From positions 1-35,798 of the forward strand of contig JAGWNX010000035.1 of NCBI GenBank assembly GCA_028872955.1: a stretch of DNA of 35,798 bases. The letters are read 5' to 3'. The translations under genes and the position numbers were made by a program. Source of the DNA: Acidobacteriota bacterium (GTDB lineage: Bacteria; Acidobacteriota; Terriglobia; Terriglobales; Acidobacteriaceae). The notes under the pieces are model-generated. The model saw only the letters and a list, made by a program, of their open reading frames with translations, did no database searches and was not told where the DNA came from. Position 1 is the stretch's first letter. Every line of letters begins with the position of its first letter. Shown piece by piece: positions 15,214-23,164 of this stretch.

Positions 15214-15738
15214 TCAGTTCTTCCTTTGCAGGGTCTCCTGCGATGCGTTCTGGCTCGCGCTGGCCGTGGGGTCGGCCAGCGGTTGCAGTGCGGTTGGAAT
15301 CTCTGCCGAGAGGTCCTGATTGACCCCTTCGAGCAGTGCTTCGTCCGAGATGGATGCCTCTGGTGGTGCCTGGCGGGTGGCCGTTACGCCGGGTGCCGCA
15401 ACGGGCGCGTGCCGGTGCAGGCTGGCGGGAATGGCGATGGCGATGACCGTGGCGGCAACTGCGGCCCAGGCTACCGGCTGCAGCCAGAGGCGCGCGGTGC
15501 GGCGGGGGCTGAGCACGGTGCTCGCCGTGTCCACGCGGATCGAGCCGGTGGCCAGGCGACGCTCCGCGTAGGCCGTGGCAGAGTCGCGGAAGAGCGTGAC
15601 CGTGCGGCGCATGGCCTCCAACTCGCTGGCGCACTGCGGGCAGTGGCTCAGGTGCTCGCGCAGGGGCTCGTTGCCGGGGTGTTGGGAGCTCTCCAGCAGC
15701 AGATCACTCAACTGGTGATGGTTCAGGTGGCCGTTCAT
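15214..15738 (-). CDS. Anti-sigma factor with zf-HC2 domain
   Basis: A 174-residue single-pass membrane protein expected to hold the ECF sigma factor inactive. The cytoplasmic N-terminus has the zinc-binding anti-sigma motif HLSHCPQCASEL (His-x3-Cys-x2-Cys) preceded by LNHHQLSDLLLESSQ. A membrane helix follows near residue 90 (VAWAAVAATVIAIAIPASL), then an Ala/Pro/Thr-rich periplasmic tail of about 65 residues. Its ATG overlaps the sigma factor stop (15735-15738, four-base overlap), giving translational coupling. The Spy-like gene starts one base downstream. The context makes the role secure, though the zinc motif alone is short. Confidence 0.88.
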   Translation of the reverse strand: MNGHLNHHQLSDLLLESSQHPGNEPLREHLSHCPQCASELEAMRRTVTLFRDSATAYAERRLATGSIRVDTASTVLSPRRTARLWLQPVAWAAVAATVIAIAIPASLHRHAPVAAPGVTATRQAPPEASISDEALLEGVNQDLSAEIPTALQPLADPTASASQNASQETLQRKN

Positions 15739-16334
15739 AGTGTTTCCTTTGCCGATCGGGTAAGGCTGTGGTGCCGCTTACGGATAGCGCCCAGCGCGCG
15801 ATACAGGTGACTCTTGACCGTGCTGAGGGGCAGCCCGGTGACGGTGGCGATCTCGCCGATCTCCATCTCCTCGACGAACCGCAGCAGAAAGACGCTGCGC
15901 TGCTTCTCCGAGAGCTTGCCCACGGTCTCCCAGATCAGGGTCATCTCCTCGCTGGCGATCAGGCGCGACTCGACGGAGCTGTCCGGGTGGGCGATCTGGA
16001 CCTCGGGCTCTGCGGCGTCGATCGCTTCGGCCGCCACTTTCTTCCAGAAGCGGAAGCGGTTGGTGCGGGTGTGGTCGCGCAACAGGTTCATGGCGATGCG
16101 CATGAGCCAGGTGGCGATGGAACAGTCGTTGCGAAAGCTGGCGCGGGCCAGCCAGGCCTTCAAAAAGGTGTCCTGGGTCAGGGTGCGGGCGGCGTCCGCA
16201 TCGCGAGTTGAGGCCAGCAGGAAGCGGAAGACCTTGCCCTCATACAGGGCGAGCACGGCCTCGAGATCGTCGAACGGTGTTGCGGGCGCCTGCTCGACGG
16301 GTACGCTCTCGGAGATCATCGCTTGATACGGCAT
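15735..16334 (-). CDS. ECF-type RNA polymerase sigma factor (RpoE family)
   Basis: A 199-residue sigma factor. Region 2 is visible as LTQDTFLKAWLARASFRNDC with SIATWLMRIAMNLLRDHTR after it (core binding and -10 recognition). Region 4 follows as LSEKQRSVFLLRFVEEMEIG and EIATVTGLPLSTVKSHLYRA (the -35 helix-turn-helix). The linker of about 40 residues contains no extra domain. Overlap with the anti-sigma gene by four bases is typical of cognate pairs. ATG 16334 is used; ATG 16319 is also possible and no ribosome site decides. With the Spy-like protein this is an envelope-stress or metal-stress module; its inducer is not readable. It is divergent from coaD. Confidence 0.93.
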   Translation of the reverse strand: MPYQAMISESVPVEQAPATPFDDLEAVLALYEGKVFRFLLASTRDADAARTLTQDTFLKAWLARASFRNDCSIATWLMRIAMNLLRDHTRTNRFRFWKKVAAEAIDAAEPEVQIAHPDSSVESRLIASEEMTLIWETVGKLSEKQRSVFLLRFVEEMEIGEIATVTGLPLSTVKSHLYRALGAIRKRHHSLTRSAKETL

Positions 16335-16446
16335 CGTTGGATTCGGAACCTCGGCCTTGCCTCTCGTTCTGCTATTTTCACTGACGCGCCCCTCGCCGGG
16401 CAGGACTACAACCCGGACAAATTATTTTTCCAGCGGCAAATCAGAG

Positions 16447-16452
16447 TATTCT
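16447..16452 (+). promoter_or_regulatory. Candidate -10 box (TATTCT) of coaD
   Basis: TATTCT lies nine bases before the coaD ATG at 16462. It supports this start rather than an earlier one. Confidence 0.35.
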
Positions 16453-16461
16453 GCCTGTGGC

Positions 16462-16965
16462 ATGCATACCGTCAAGGCCATCTATCCCGGCACCTTTGAT
16501 CCGCTGACGAACGGTCACCTGGACCTGATTGCGCGTGGCTCCAAGATCGTCGATCACCTGGTGGTCGCCATCCTGCGCAACAGCGAGAAGGGCACACCGC
16601 TGTTTACTGTGCCGGAGCGGGTGGAGATGCTGACCGAGGCGACCCGCAGCTTCGGCAACGTCTCGGTTGCCACCTTCAACGGCTTGCTGGTGGATTTTGC
16701 CCGCGCCCAGAACGCGCGCGCGGTGCTGCGCGGTATCCGCGCCATCAGCGACTACGAGTATGAGCTGCAGATGGCGATGATGAATCGCAAGCTGGACCCC
16801 GAGCTGGAGACGCTGTTTATGATGCCGGCCGAGAAGTACACCTACGTCAGCTCGCGGCTGGTGAAGGGCGTCTTTCAACTGGGGGGCGATGTCTCCTCGC
16901 TGGTGCCGCAGCTGGTGATGGAGCGGCTGAAAGCCCGCATTCCCGCGGCCCAGGAGGCGCGCTAG
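16462..16965 (+). CDS. coaD: Phosphopantetheine adenylyltransferase
   Basis: Transfers AMP from ATP to 4'-phosphopantetheine, the penultimate step of coenzyme A synthesis. It has 167 residues, the family length. Visible: the nucleotidyltransferase motif YPGTFDPLTNGHLDLI (the T/HxGH site is TNGH), FNGLLVDFARAQNARAVLRG with the phosphopantetheine-binding region, MMNRKLDPELETLFMMP, and the ISSRLVKG-like YTYVSSRLVKGVFQLGG. I chose ATG 16462 because the protein then begins MHTVKAIYPGTFDP as in the family; the frame is open 35 codons further upstream without motifs. It is followed six bases later by a methyltransferase gene. Confidence 0.96.
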   Translation: MHTVKAIYPGTFDPLTNGHLDLIARGSKIVDHLVVAILRNSEKGTPLFTVPERVEMLTEATRSFGNVSVATFNGLLVDFARAQNARAVLRGIRAISDYEYELQMAMMNRKLDPELETLFMMPAEKYTYVSSRLVKGVFQLGGDVSSLVPQLVMERLKARIPAAQEAR

Positions 16966-16971
16966 CGCAAC

Positions 16972-17580
16972 ATGGCAACTACACTCCAGCAGCAGTTCGG
17001 CAACCTCGACATCTACGTCTTTGACCTGCTGCTGCGCGGTCTAATCGCCCCGGGCATGCGCGTGCTGGACGCTGGCTGCGGTGGCGGTCGCAACATCCAG
17101 TACCTGCTGCGCGAGGGCTACCAGGTCTTTGGCATCGACCGCAGCGAGGAGGCGATTGCCGCCGTGCGGGCGATGGCCGCCCAACTGGCGCCGCACCTGC
17201 CGCCCGCAAACTTTCAGGTGGGCGAGGTGGACGCCATGCCGTTCGACGAGGGCTTTGCCGACGTCGTGCTCTGCCACTCTGTACTGCACTTTGCCCGGGA
17301 CGATGAACACTTTGCCGGCATGCTGCGCGAGCTGTGGCGGGTGCTGCGGCCGGGCGGACTCCTGTTTGTGCGGCTGGGCTCGCGGATCGGCCAGCAGTTT
17401 GAGCCGCTGGGGGGTGGCCGCTATCGGCTGCCCAGCGGTGTGGAGTGGTATCTGGTGGACGAGGCGCAACTGCACGCGTGGACGGCCGACCTGGGTGGCG
17501 AACTGGTGGACCGGGTGAAGACCACCCTGATTACCGGCCTGCGCTCCATGACGACCTGGGTGGTACGCAAGCCACTGTAG
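16972..17580 (+). CDS. Class I SAM-dependent methyltransferase
   Basis: A 202-residue Rossmann methyltransferase, substrate unknown. Motif I is VLDAGCGGGRNIQYLLREGY followed by the acidic strand end VFGIDRSEEAI. Motif II/III regions are VGEVDAMPFDEGFADVVLCH and LRPGGLLFVRLGS, as in Methyltransf_11/25 proteins. The C-terminal 50 residues (RLPSGVEWYLVDEAQLHAWT and following) are typical of the small-molecule subfamily that resembles UbiE or tellurite-type enzymes; no further call is possible. It begins six bases after coaD and likely shares its transcript. No clear Shine-Dalgarno precedes it, so coupling to coaD translation is plausible. Confidence 0.88.
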   Translation: MATTLQQQFGNLDIYVFDLLLRGLIAPGMRVLDAGCGGGRNIQYLLREGYQVFGIDRSEEAIAAVRAMAAQLAPHLPPANFQVGEVDAMPFDEGFADVVLCHSVLHFARDDEHFAGMLRELWRVLRPGGLLFVRLGSRIGQQFEPLGGGRYRLPSGVEWYLVDEAQLHAWTADLGGELVDRVKTTLITGLRSMTTWVVRKPL

Positions 17581-17636
17581 ACCGGGCCGGGGCGGCGCGG
17601 CTTTATCTCGCCGGGTAAATCTGCCACACTATAGGT

Positions 17637-18833
17637 ATGAGCACAGCCGCCGCTACCAAGATCTTTGCCGACCGTATCAACCGTATTGAAGTCTCCGCCA
17701 CCATGGCCATCACCGCCGCCGCCCTGAAGCTCAAGTCCGAGGGCATCAACCTGGCGGACTTTGGCGCCGGTGAGCCGCACTTCGCCACGCCGCGTCACAT
17801 CAAAGACGCTGCCATCGAGGCGATTGAGAAGAACTTTACCCGCTACACCAACGTGGCGGGCATCCCCGAGGTTCGTAAGGCGATTGTGGATCGCCACACG
17901 GCCGACTTCGGCACGGACTATACGCCCGAAGAGTGCGTCTTTACCACCGGCGGCAAGCTGGCGCTGTTCAATGCCATCCAGGTGCTGGTGGACCATGGCG
18001 ACGAAGTCATTCTGCCGGTGCCCTACTGGGTGTCGTTCAAAGACATCATTCAGTACGCGGGCGGCAAGGTGGTCTACGTGGAGACCGAGGAAGCCGACAA
18101 CTTCCGCGTGACGGCCGCCATGATCGAAGCTGCGATTACGCCGCGCACGAAGTGCATCATTCTCAACACGCCCTCCAACCCCTCGGGTGCCGTCGTCTCG
18201 CCGGAGGACCTGGAGGCGATCGTGCGGCTGGCGCACAAGAACAACATCTTTGTGCTGCTGGATGAGTGCTATGTGTATTTGAACTTCAATGGCCAGATCG
18301 TGAGCGGCGGCTCCTTCAAGGATTGCAAGGAGCACGTGATTGTGCTGGGTTCGCTGTCGAAGACCTATGCCATGACGGGCTGGCGCGCGGGCTTTGCGCT
18401 GGGACCGAAGAACGTCATCGGCGCGATGAGCAAGCTGCAGTCGCAGAGCACGTCCAACACGGCCAGCATGGTGCAGCGGGCTTCGATTGCCGCGCTGACG
18501 GCATCGCAGGAGTGCGTGGCGGAGATGCGCGCCGACTACATCAAGCTGCGCGACCGGATTCTGGAGGGCTTCAAGACGATTCCGGGGCTCACCTGCACGG
18601 TGCCGCAGGGCGCGTTCTACGTGTACCCCAACGTCAGCAGCTTCTTTGGCAAGGGTGGCATCAAGACGGCATCGGACGTAGCGGCGCGGCTGCTGAGCGA
18701 GGCGCATGTGGTCGTCGTGCCGGGCGAGGCGTTTGGCACCAAGGATCACATCCGGCTTTCGTACGCGGTCTCCCACGATGTGGTGGACGAGGGCGTGAAG
18801 CGGATGCGGGAGTTTTTTGCAGGACTTAGTTAA
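17637..18833 (+). CDS. PLP-dependent class I aminotransferase (aspartate aminotransferase type Ib-like)
   Basis: A 398-residue fold-type I aminotransferase. Active-site Lys is in SLSKTYAMTGWRAG; other cofactor and substrate residues are in FTTGGKLALFNA, PYWVSFKDI, NTPSNPSGAVVS, DECYVYLNF and the C-terminal HIRLSYAV with the carboxylate-binding Arg. The N-terminus has GAGEPHFATP where most family members have GEPDF(x)TP, a Asp-to-His substitution worth noting because this Asp/Glu-Pro-Asp region contacts substrate or the domain interface. Sequence pattern fits aspartate or aspartate/prephenate aminotransferases; the exact substrate is not determined. A well-formed terminator follows directly, so the gene is monocistronic or last in a transcript. 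Confidence 0.9.
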   Translation: MSTAAATKIFADRINRIEVSATMAITAAALKLKSEGINLADFGAGEPHFATPRHIKDAAIEAIEKNFTRYTNVAGIPEVRKAIVDRHTADFGTDYTPEECVFTTGGKLALFNAIQVLVDHGDEVILPVPYWVSFKDIIQYAGGKVVYVETEEADNFRVTAAMIEAAITPRTKCIILNTPSNPSGAVVSPEDLEAIVRLAHKNNIFVLLDECYVYLNFNGQIVSGGSFKDCKEHVIVLGSLSKTYAMTGWRAGFALGPKNVIGAMSKLQSQSTSNTASMVQRASIAALTASQECVAEMRADYIKLRDRILEGFKTIPGLTCTVPQGAFYVYPNVSSFFGKGGIKTASDVAARLLSEAHVVVVPGEAFGTKDHIRLSYAVSHDVVDEGVKRMREFFAGLS

Positions 18834-18853
18834 AAGAAGAAAGTCTCGGATCG

Positions 18854-18882
18854 GCCGCACTCTTCAGGGAGTGCGGCTTTTT
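18854..18882 (+). terminator. Intrinsic terminator after the aminotransferase gene
   Basis: GCCGCACTC, loop TTCAGG, GAGTGCGGC, then TTTTT: nine perfect pairs and a U-tract, 20 bases past the stop codon. It separates this gene from manC. Confidence 0.92.
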
Positions 18883-18905
18883 CCGTCTCTCTCGAGAGAG
18901 GCCTC

Positions 18906-20072
18906 ATGCTGGAACAACGTAGTTCTGGTCCACGATTTATCCCGGTCATCCTGGCGGGTGGCAGCGGTACGCGATTCTGGCCGCGCAGCCGCAAGGCTCG
19001 TGCCAAGCAGGTGCTGGCGCTCGATGGCGAGCAGACGATGATTCAGCAGACCGTGGAGCGGCTGCTTCCGCTGTGCGCTGCGCAGGACATCTGGGTGCTG
19101 ACCAACGATCTGTTGGCGGAGACCATTGCCGAGCAGCTGCCGCAACTGGCGGCAGACCATATTCTGTCAGAGCCGGCGGCGCGCAACACGGCTCCGGCCT
19201 GCGCCCTGGCGGCCTTTCTGATGGCGCGCATCGATCCTGCGGCTGTGCTGGGTGTCTTTCCTTCAGACCATGTGGTGCGCAATCCGCACCGCTTTGCCGA
19301 GGTGCTGCGAGCGGGTATTCAGGTGGCTGCCCAGCCCGGCAGCATTGTGGTGCTGGGCGTAACGCCGACCCACGCCGAGACCGGCTACGGATACATCGAA
19401 CTGGGCGAGACGCTCCCGACGGAGCAGGCCGGGCCGCCATCTGCCGAAGCCGCGCTCCCGGTGCGCCGTGTCCGCCGCTTTACGGAAAAGCCAGACAAGG
19501 CACTTGCCCAGCAGTTTCTGGAGGCTGGAAACTACGCCTGGAACGCGGGCATCTTCCTGTGGTCGGTGCAGACTCTGGTGGCGGCGATTCGCGAGCACTG
19601 CCCGGAGATGGTTCCGCTGCTGGAGCAGATAGCCGCAGCGTGGGGCACTCCAGAGTTTGAGCGCGTCTTCGCGGAGCTGTATCCACGCTGTGAGAACATC
19701 AGCATCGACTTTGCCGTGCTAGAGCCCAGGTCGCGCCAGGGCGAGAGCAACTCGCGCCTCTTCTGTCTGCCCGGGGACTTTGGCTGGAACGATCTGGGCT
19801 CGTGGTCTGCGCTGCATGACTACCAGCTGAACCTGCCGAGCTGTGTCGATCCGCAAACCGCGAATATCGTGCAGGCCCATACCGATGTGGTGATTGATGC
19901 CAAAGGCAACTACGTGTTTGCGCCGGGCATGGCCGTAGCACTGGTGGGCGTGGAGAATCTTGTGGTTGTCCAGACGGAAGATGCCTTGCTGATTACCACG
20001 CGCGACCGGTGCCAGGATGTAGGCAAGGTGGTGAAGCATCTGGCGGAGCAAGGCAGGAGCGAACTGATCTAG
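18906..20072 (+). CDS. manC: Mannose-1-phosphate guanylyltransferase
   Basis: Makes GDP-mannose from GTP and mannose-1-phosphate, the activated sugar for polysaccharides and glycoconjugates. It has 388 residues. Visible motifs: LAGGSGTRFWPRSRKARAKQ (pyrophosphorylase signature), ILSEPAARNTAPACALAAF, GVFPSDHVV, ETGYGYIELGE, RRFTEKPD, GNYAWNAGIFLWSV, SIDFAVLE and GDFGWNDLGSWSAL. It lacks the C-terminal phosphomannose isomerase domain of the roughly 470-residue bifunctional type, so isomerisation must be done elsewhere. pmm begins three bases after its stop, which gives a two-step mannose-6-phosphate to GDP-mannose unit. Start ATG 18906 follows a weak GAGAGG. Confidence 0.95.
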   Translation: MLEQRSSGPRFIPVILAGGSGTRFWPRSRKARAKQVLALDGEQTMIQQTVERLLPLCAAQDIWVLTNDLLAETIAEQLPQLAADHILSEPAARNTAPACALAAFLMARIDPAAVLGVFPSDHVVRNPHRFAEVLRAGIQVAAQPGSIVVLGVTPTHAETGYGYIELGETLPTEQAGPPSAEAALPVRRVRRFTEKPDKALAQQFLEAGNYAWNAGIFLWSVQTLVAAIREHCPEMVPLLEQIAAAWGTPEFERVFAELYPRCENISIDFAVLEPRSRQGESNSRLFCLPGDFGWNDLGSWSALHDYQLNLPSCVDPQTANIVQAHTDVVIDAKGNYVFAPGMAVALVGVENLVVVQTEDALLITTRDRCQDVGKVVKHLAEQGRSELI

Positions 20073-20075
20073 ATC

Positions 20076-21518
20076 ATGAACGAGACGACCTCAATCGTAA
20101 AGTTTGGTACCGATGGCTGGCGCGGGATTATCGCCGATGACTTTACCTACGCGAATGTGCGCGTCGCTGCGGCGGCAATCGCGAACTACATCCTGCACCA
20201 CGAAGACCCCTCGGCTGGCGTGTGTATCGGCTGGGACACACGGTTTGGTTCGCGCTCGTTTGCGCGCGTGGTGGCCGGCGTGCTGGCTGGCGCAGGCATC
20301 CCGGTCTGGATTGCAGCAGCCGAGACCCCGACCCCGGCGCTGTCGTTTGAGGTGCGCCGCCGCAAGGCCGCCGGCGGCGTGATGATTACCTCCAGCCACA
20401 ACCCGGCGGAGTGGAACGGTGTGAAGTACAAGGCCAGCTATGGCGGCTCTGGCCGCCCGGCGATTATGTCGGCGGTCGAGGGCTACCTGAACCATCCGCT
20501 GCCATCCGCTGCAACGCCCGCGCCGGTGGAAGAGGCCGATTTTGCTCCGGCATACCTTGAGGCGGTGGCGGGGTTCGTCGATCTGGCCAAGATCAAGGCC
20601 TCTGGCTACCGGTTTCTGGTGGACTGCATGTATGGCTCGGGTCGCGGCGCGGTGGCCGGCATTCTGGCGCGCGCGGGAATTCCATGCGTGGAGATCCGCG
20701 GCGAGATCAACCCATCGTTTCCAGGCATCAACCCGGAGCCGATTCTGCCGCACATTGCCGCCACCCAGAGCGCTGTGGTGGCGGAGCGTTGCGATGCAGG
20801 CCTGATTACCGACGGCGACGCAGACCGCATTGGCGCGGTGGACGAGCACGGCAACGTGGTGGACGCGCACAAGATCTTCGCGGTGCTGCTGCACTGGCTG
20901 CTGGCGCGCAAGCAATGGCCGGGCGATGTGACACGCGCCTTCAATACGACCAAGATGCTGGATCGCATCTGCGCGAAGTATGGCCGCCGTCTGCACGAGC
21001 ACGGCATTGGCTTCAAGTACGTCTGCGACCTGATGCTGGACCACGAGATTCTGATCGGCGGGGAGGAGTCGGGTGGCATCGGCATTGCGCGGCATCTGCC
21101 GGAGCGCGACGGCATCTTGAACTCGTTGCTGCTGGCCAACGTGATGGCCGACGAGGGCAAGACGCTGGGGCAACTGGTGGCCGCGCTGCAGCAGGAGTTT
21201 GGCGAGCACCAGTACGGCCGCGTGGATATGCACATTACCGAGCCCTTGAAGCAGTCGGCGATTCGCCGGGCTGGCTCTGGACTTACCCACATGGCTGGCA
21301 TGCCGGTGCTGCGCGTGGAGACGCTGGACGGCATCAAGTTCTTTTTACAGAACCCGGCCTGCGAAGGTAAGCCGAACGCGGCGGAGACGTGGCTGCTGCT
21401 GCGTGCCTCCGGTACAGAGCCGCTGTTGCGCGTCTACTGCGAGAGCTGCTCGCAGGAATCCGTGCAGGCGATTCTGGCCGCGGCCAAGGCCTTTGTGCTG
21501 CAGGGAGACGCGGCGTGA
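20076..21518 (+). CDS. Phosphoglucomutase/phosphomannomutase (alpha-D-phosphohexomutase)
   Basis: A 480-residue mutase interconverting hexose 6- and 1-phosphates. The phosphoserine loop MITSSHNPAEWNGVKYKASY and the metal loop DGDADRIGAVDE are intact. GGEESGGIGIARHLPERDGI is the sugar-binding loop, and RASGTEPLLRVYCES is the C-terminal phosphate-binding loop. The N-terminal VKFGTDGWRGIIADDFT is typical of the ManB/PgcA-like group. Because it starts three bases after manC, mannose-6-phosphate is the likely main substrate; glucose phosphate cannot be excluded. Its last codons overlap a 25-codon small ORF (GTGA overlap) that leads to the HAD gene. Confidence 0.94.
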   Translation: MNETTSIVKFGTDGWRGIIADDFTYANVRVAAAAIANYILHHEDPSAGVCIGWDTRFGSRSFARVVAGVLAGAGIPVWIAAAETPTPALSFEVRRRKAAGGVMITSSHNPAEWNGVKYKASYGGSGRPAIMSAVEGYLNHPLPSAATPAPVEEADFAPAYLEAVAGFVDLAKIKASGYRFLVDCMYGSGRGAVAGILARAGIPCVEIRGEINPSFPGINPEPILPHIAATQSAVVAERCDAGLITDGDADRIGAVDEHGNVVDAHKIFAVLLHWLLARKQWPGDVTRAFNTTKMLDRICAKYGRRLHEHGIGFKYVCDLMLDHEILIGGEESGGIGIARHLPERDGILNSLLLANVMADEGKTLGQLVAALQQEFGEHQYGRVDMHITEPLKQSAIRRAGSGLTHMAGMPVLRVETLDGIKFFLQNPACEGKPNAAETWLLLRASGTEPLLRVYCESCSQESVQAILAAAKAFVLQGDAA

Positions 21519-21592
21519 GCAACAGCGTCGCTATGACCGAAGCGCGCGATGACAATCGGAGCGCAGTAACGATCTACGTGGGGGTTCGGTGA
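21515..21592 (+). CDS. 25-residue small ORF overlapping both neighbours
   Basis: GTG 21515 overlaps the stop codon of the mutase gene (GTGA) and has GGAG seven bases upstream, an ideal ribosome site. The frame encodes VSNSVAMTEARDDNRSAVTI plus five more residues and stops at TGA 21590-21592, which overlaps the GTG start of the HAD gene (GTGA again). It has no recognisable domain, signal or membrane segment. It could be a real micropeptide, or a translational relay that carries ribosomes from the mutase gene to the HAD gene. Sequence alone cannot separate these two options from chance. Confidence 0.45.
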   Translation: MSNSVAMTEARDDNRSAVTIYVGVR

Positions 21593-22257
21593 AGGAAGTT
21601 GTGGTTGCAACGCAGGGCATTCTGTTTGACATGGATGGCGTGCTGATCAGCTCGATTGGTTCGGTAGTGCGCTGCTGGCGGCGCTGGGCGCACATCTATG
21701 GCGTTCCAGACGCAGAGAACTACAACGTGCCGCACGGCAAGCGCGCCATCGACATTGTGAAGATGCTGCGGCCGGACATTGACCCGAACGAGGGGCTGAA
21801 GGTGATTGAGGACATGGAGATCGAGGACACGGCGGACCTGACGGTTCTGCCCGGCGTGCCGGATCTGCTGGCGGCCCTGCCGCCGGATCGCTGGGCGATT
21901 GTGACCTCTGCCACGCACCGCCTGCTGCTGGGCAGGCTGGCGGCTGCCGGGCTGCCGGTGCCGCAGCGCATCATCAGCGCAGATATGGTGGAGCGGGGCA
22001 AGCCGGATCCCGAGCCTTATCGTCGTGGCGCGGAGCTGCTGGGGTTTGCGCCAGGCCAGTGCCTGGTGGTGGAGGATGCCCCCTCAGGCGTGGGTGCAGG
22101 ACTGGCTGCGGGCGCGCCCGTGCTGGGCGTACTGGGCACGCACACCGCAGCGGAGCTGGCGCATGCCACGTGGATTACGCCCTCGCTGGCCGAGGTGCGC
22201 GTGACGGTGACGCCGCAAGGTATCGAACTGCGCTTCCCGCTGGTGGATCGCAACTAG
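21589..22257 (+). CDS. HAD-superfamily sugar-phosphate phosphatase (beta-phosphoglucomutase-like)
   Basis: A 222-residue subfamily IA HAD hydrolase. Motif I is ILFDMDGVLISS with nucleophile Asp and acid/base Asp; motif II is IVTSATHRLL; motif III/IV are ADMVERGKPDPEPYRRG (Lys) and CLVVEDAPSGVGAGLAAG (acidic pair). An alpha-helical cap lies between motifs I and II. The pattern of VEDAPSGV and GKPDPEPY is that of sugar-phosphate phosphatases such as GPP or 2-deoxyglucose-6-phosphatases rather than a mutase, but the substrate is a guess. Downstream of manC-pmm it may remove sugar-phosphate side products (inference). GTG 21589 overlaps the small ORF stop; a run of G (21580-21584) is the only ribosome site. 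Its stop overlaps the convergent kdsB stop by four bases. Confidence 0.88.
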   Translation: MKEVVVATQGILFDMDGVLISSIGSVVRCWRRWAHIYGVPDAENYNVPHGKRAIDIVKMLRPDIDPNEGLKVIEDMEIEDTADLTVLPGVPDLLAALPPDRWAIVTSATHRLLLGRLAAAGLPVPQRIISADMVERGKPDPEPYRRGAELLGFAPGQCLVVEDAPSGVGAGLAAGAPVLGVLGTHTAAELAHATWITPSLAEVRVTVTPQGIELRFPLVDRN

Positions 22258-22967
22258 GCGCGCTGGCGCAGCAGAGCCGCGACACGCTGCAGGTCCTCTT
22301 CGGTGTCCACGCCAACAGTATCGAACTCCGTAGCGGCGACGTGTACGGGGATGCCGTTCTCCAGGAAGCGTAGCTGCTCCAGCCGCTCGGTCTGCTCCAG
22401 CGTGCTGACCGGCAGGGCGGGGAAGCGATCGAGGATTGGCTTGCGATAGGCGTAGAGGCCGATGTGCTTCCAGTACGCGGCGCCGCAGCCGTCGCGGTCA
22501 TACGGAATGGTGGCGCGGGAGAAGTAGAGCGCGCGGCCGTCAGATGCGGTGACGACCTTGACGGCATTCGGGTTGGTGACGTTCTCCGGCGTGCAGCGCA
22601 CTTTGAGCGTGGCCACCTGTACGTCGTCGCGCTGGAAGAGGTGCAGCATGGCCGATAGATGCTCGGGCCGCAACAGGGGCTCATCGCCCTGGATGTTGAC
22701 GTAGATCGTGGCATCCAGCAACTGGGCGACAGCGTGCACGCGGTCGCTACCGCTGGGCAGCTCGGGCGAGGTAACGACGACCTGCCAGCGGTGGGCGCGG
22801 CACAGCTCGGCCACCTCGTCGGAGTCGGTCGCCACCACCACGGAGTCCAGTTGCGGGCACCGTTGTGCGGCCTCCACCACCCAGGCCAGCATCGGCTTGC
22901 CTGCGATCTCGCGCAGAACCTTGCGCGGCAGGCGGGTGGAGGCCAGGCGGGCCGGGATGACACCCAC
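22254..22967 (-). CDS. kdsB: 3-deoxy-manno-octulosonate cytidylyltransferase (CMP-Kdo synthetase)
   Basis: Activates Kdo with CTP for lipopolysaccharide inner core synthesis, so the cell is a diderm with LPS. It has 237 residues, near the usual 245. Visible: VIPARLASTRLPRKVLREIA (nucleotide binding), VVVATDSDEVAELC, ELPSGSDRVHA, YVNIQGDEPLLRPEHL, ALYFSRATIPYDRDG, YWKHIGLYAYRKPIL and EFDTVGVDTEEDL. The GTG at 22967 is taken as start, giving VGVIPARLAS directly; no good ribosome site is seen. The gene ends four bases inside the end of the HAD gene, an unusually tight convergent pair with no room for a terminator. Confidence 0.95.
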   Translation of the reverse strand: MGVIPARLASTRLPRKVLREIAGKPMLAWVVEAAQRCPQLDSVVVATDSDEVAELCRAHRWQVVVTSPELPSGSDRVHAVAQLLDATIYVNIQGDEPLLRPEHLSAMLHLFQRDDVQVATLKVRCTPENVTNPNAVKVVTASDGRALYFSRATIPYDRDGCGAAYWKHIGLYAYRKPILDRFPALPVSTLEQTERLEQLRFLENGIPVHVAATEFDTVGVDTEEDLQRVAALLRQRA

Positions 22968-23087
22968 GACGCGGGGGCTGTGCTTTCCGCGCTGCGTGGA
23001 ATCAAGTATGATGTTGTTAGCCGGTTCCAGTGGTGCGTCTCCTTGCGTGCGTGCTGCTTCCTACCCAGGCCGGTTCCGAAGAAACAA

Positions 23088-23164
23088 GGCGGCGTAGCTC
23101 AGATGGTTAGAGCGACGGACTCATAACCCGTAGGTCGGCAGTTCGATTCTGCCCGCCGCCACCA
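23088..23164 (+). tRNA. tRNA-Met (anticodon CAU)
   Basis: A complete 77-base cloverleaf with encoded CCA. The acceptor arm is GGCGGCG pairing with CGCCGCC, the D-arm is GCTC-AGATGGTTA-GAGC, and the anticodon loop is CTCATAA. The T-arm is GGCAG-TTCGATT-CTGCC, and the discriminator is A. The anticodon stem ACGGA/CCCGT closes with an A-C mismatch next to the loop. The acceptor starts with a G-C pair, so it is not the initiator type; elongator Met is likelier than the lysidine-modified Ile2, which cannot be fully excluded. A TATGAT at 23007-23012 may be its -10. Confidence 0.95.
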
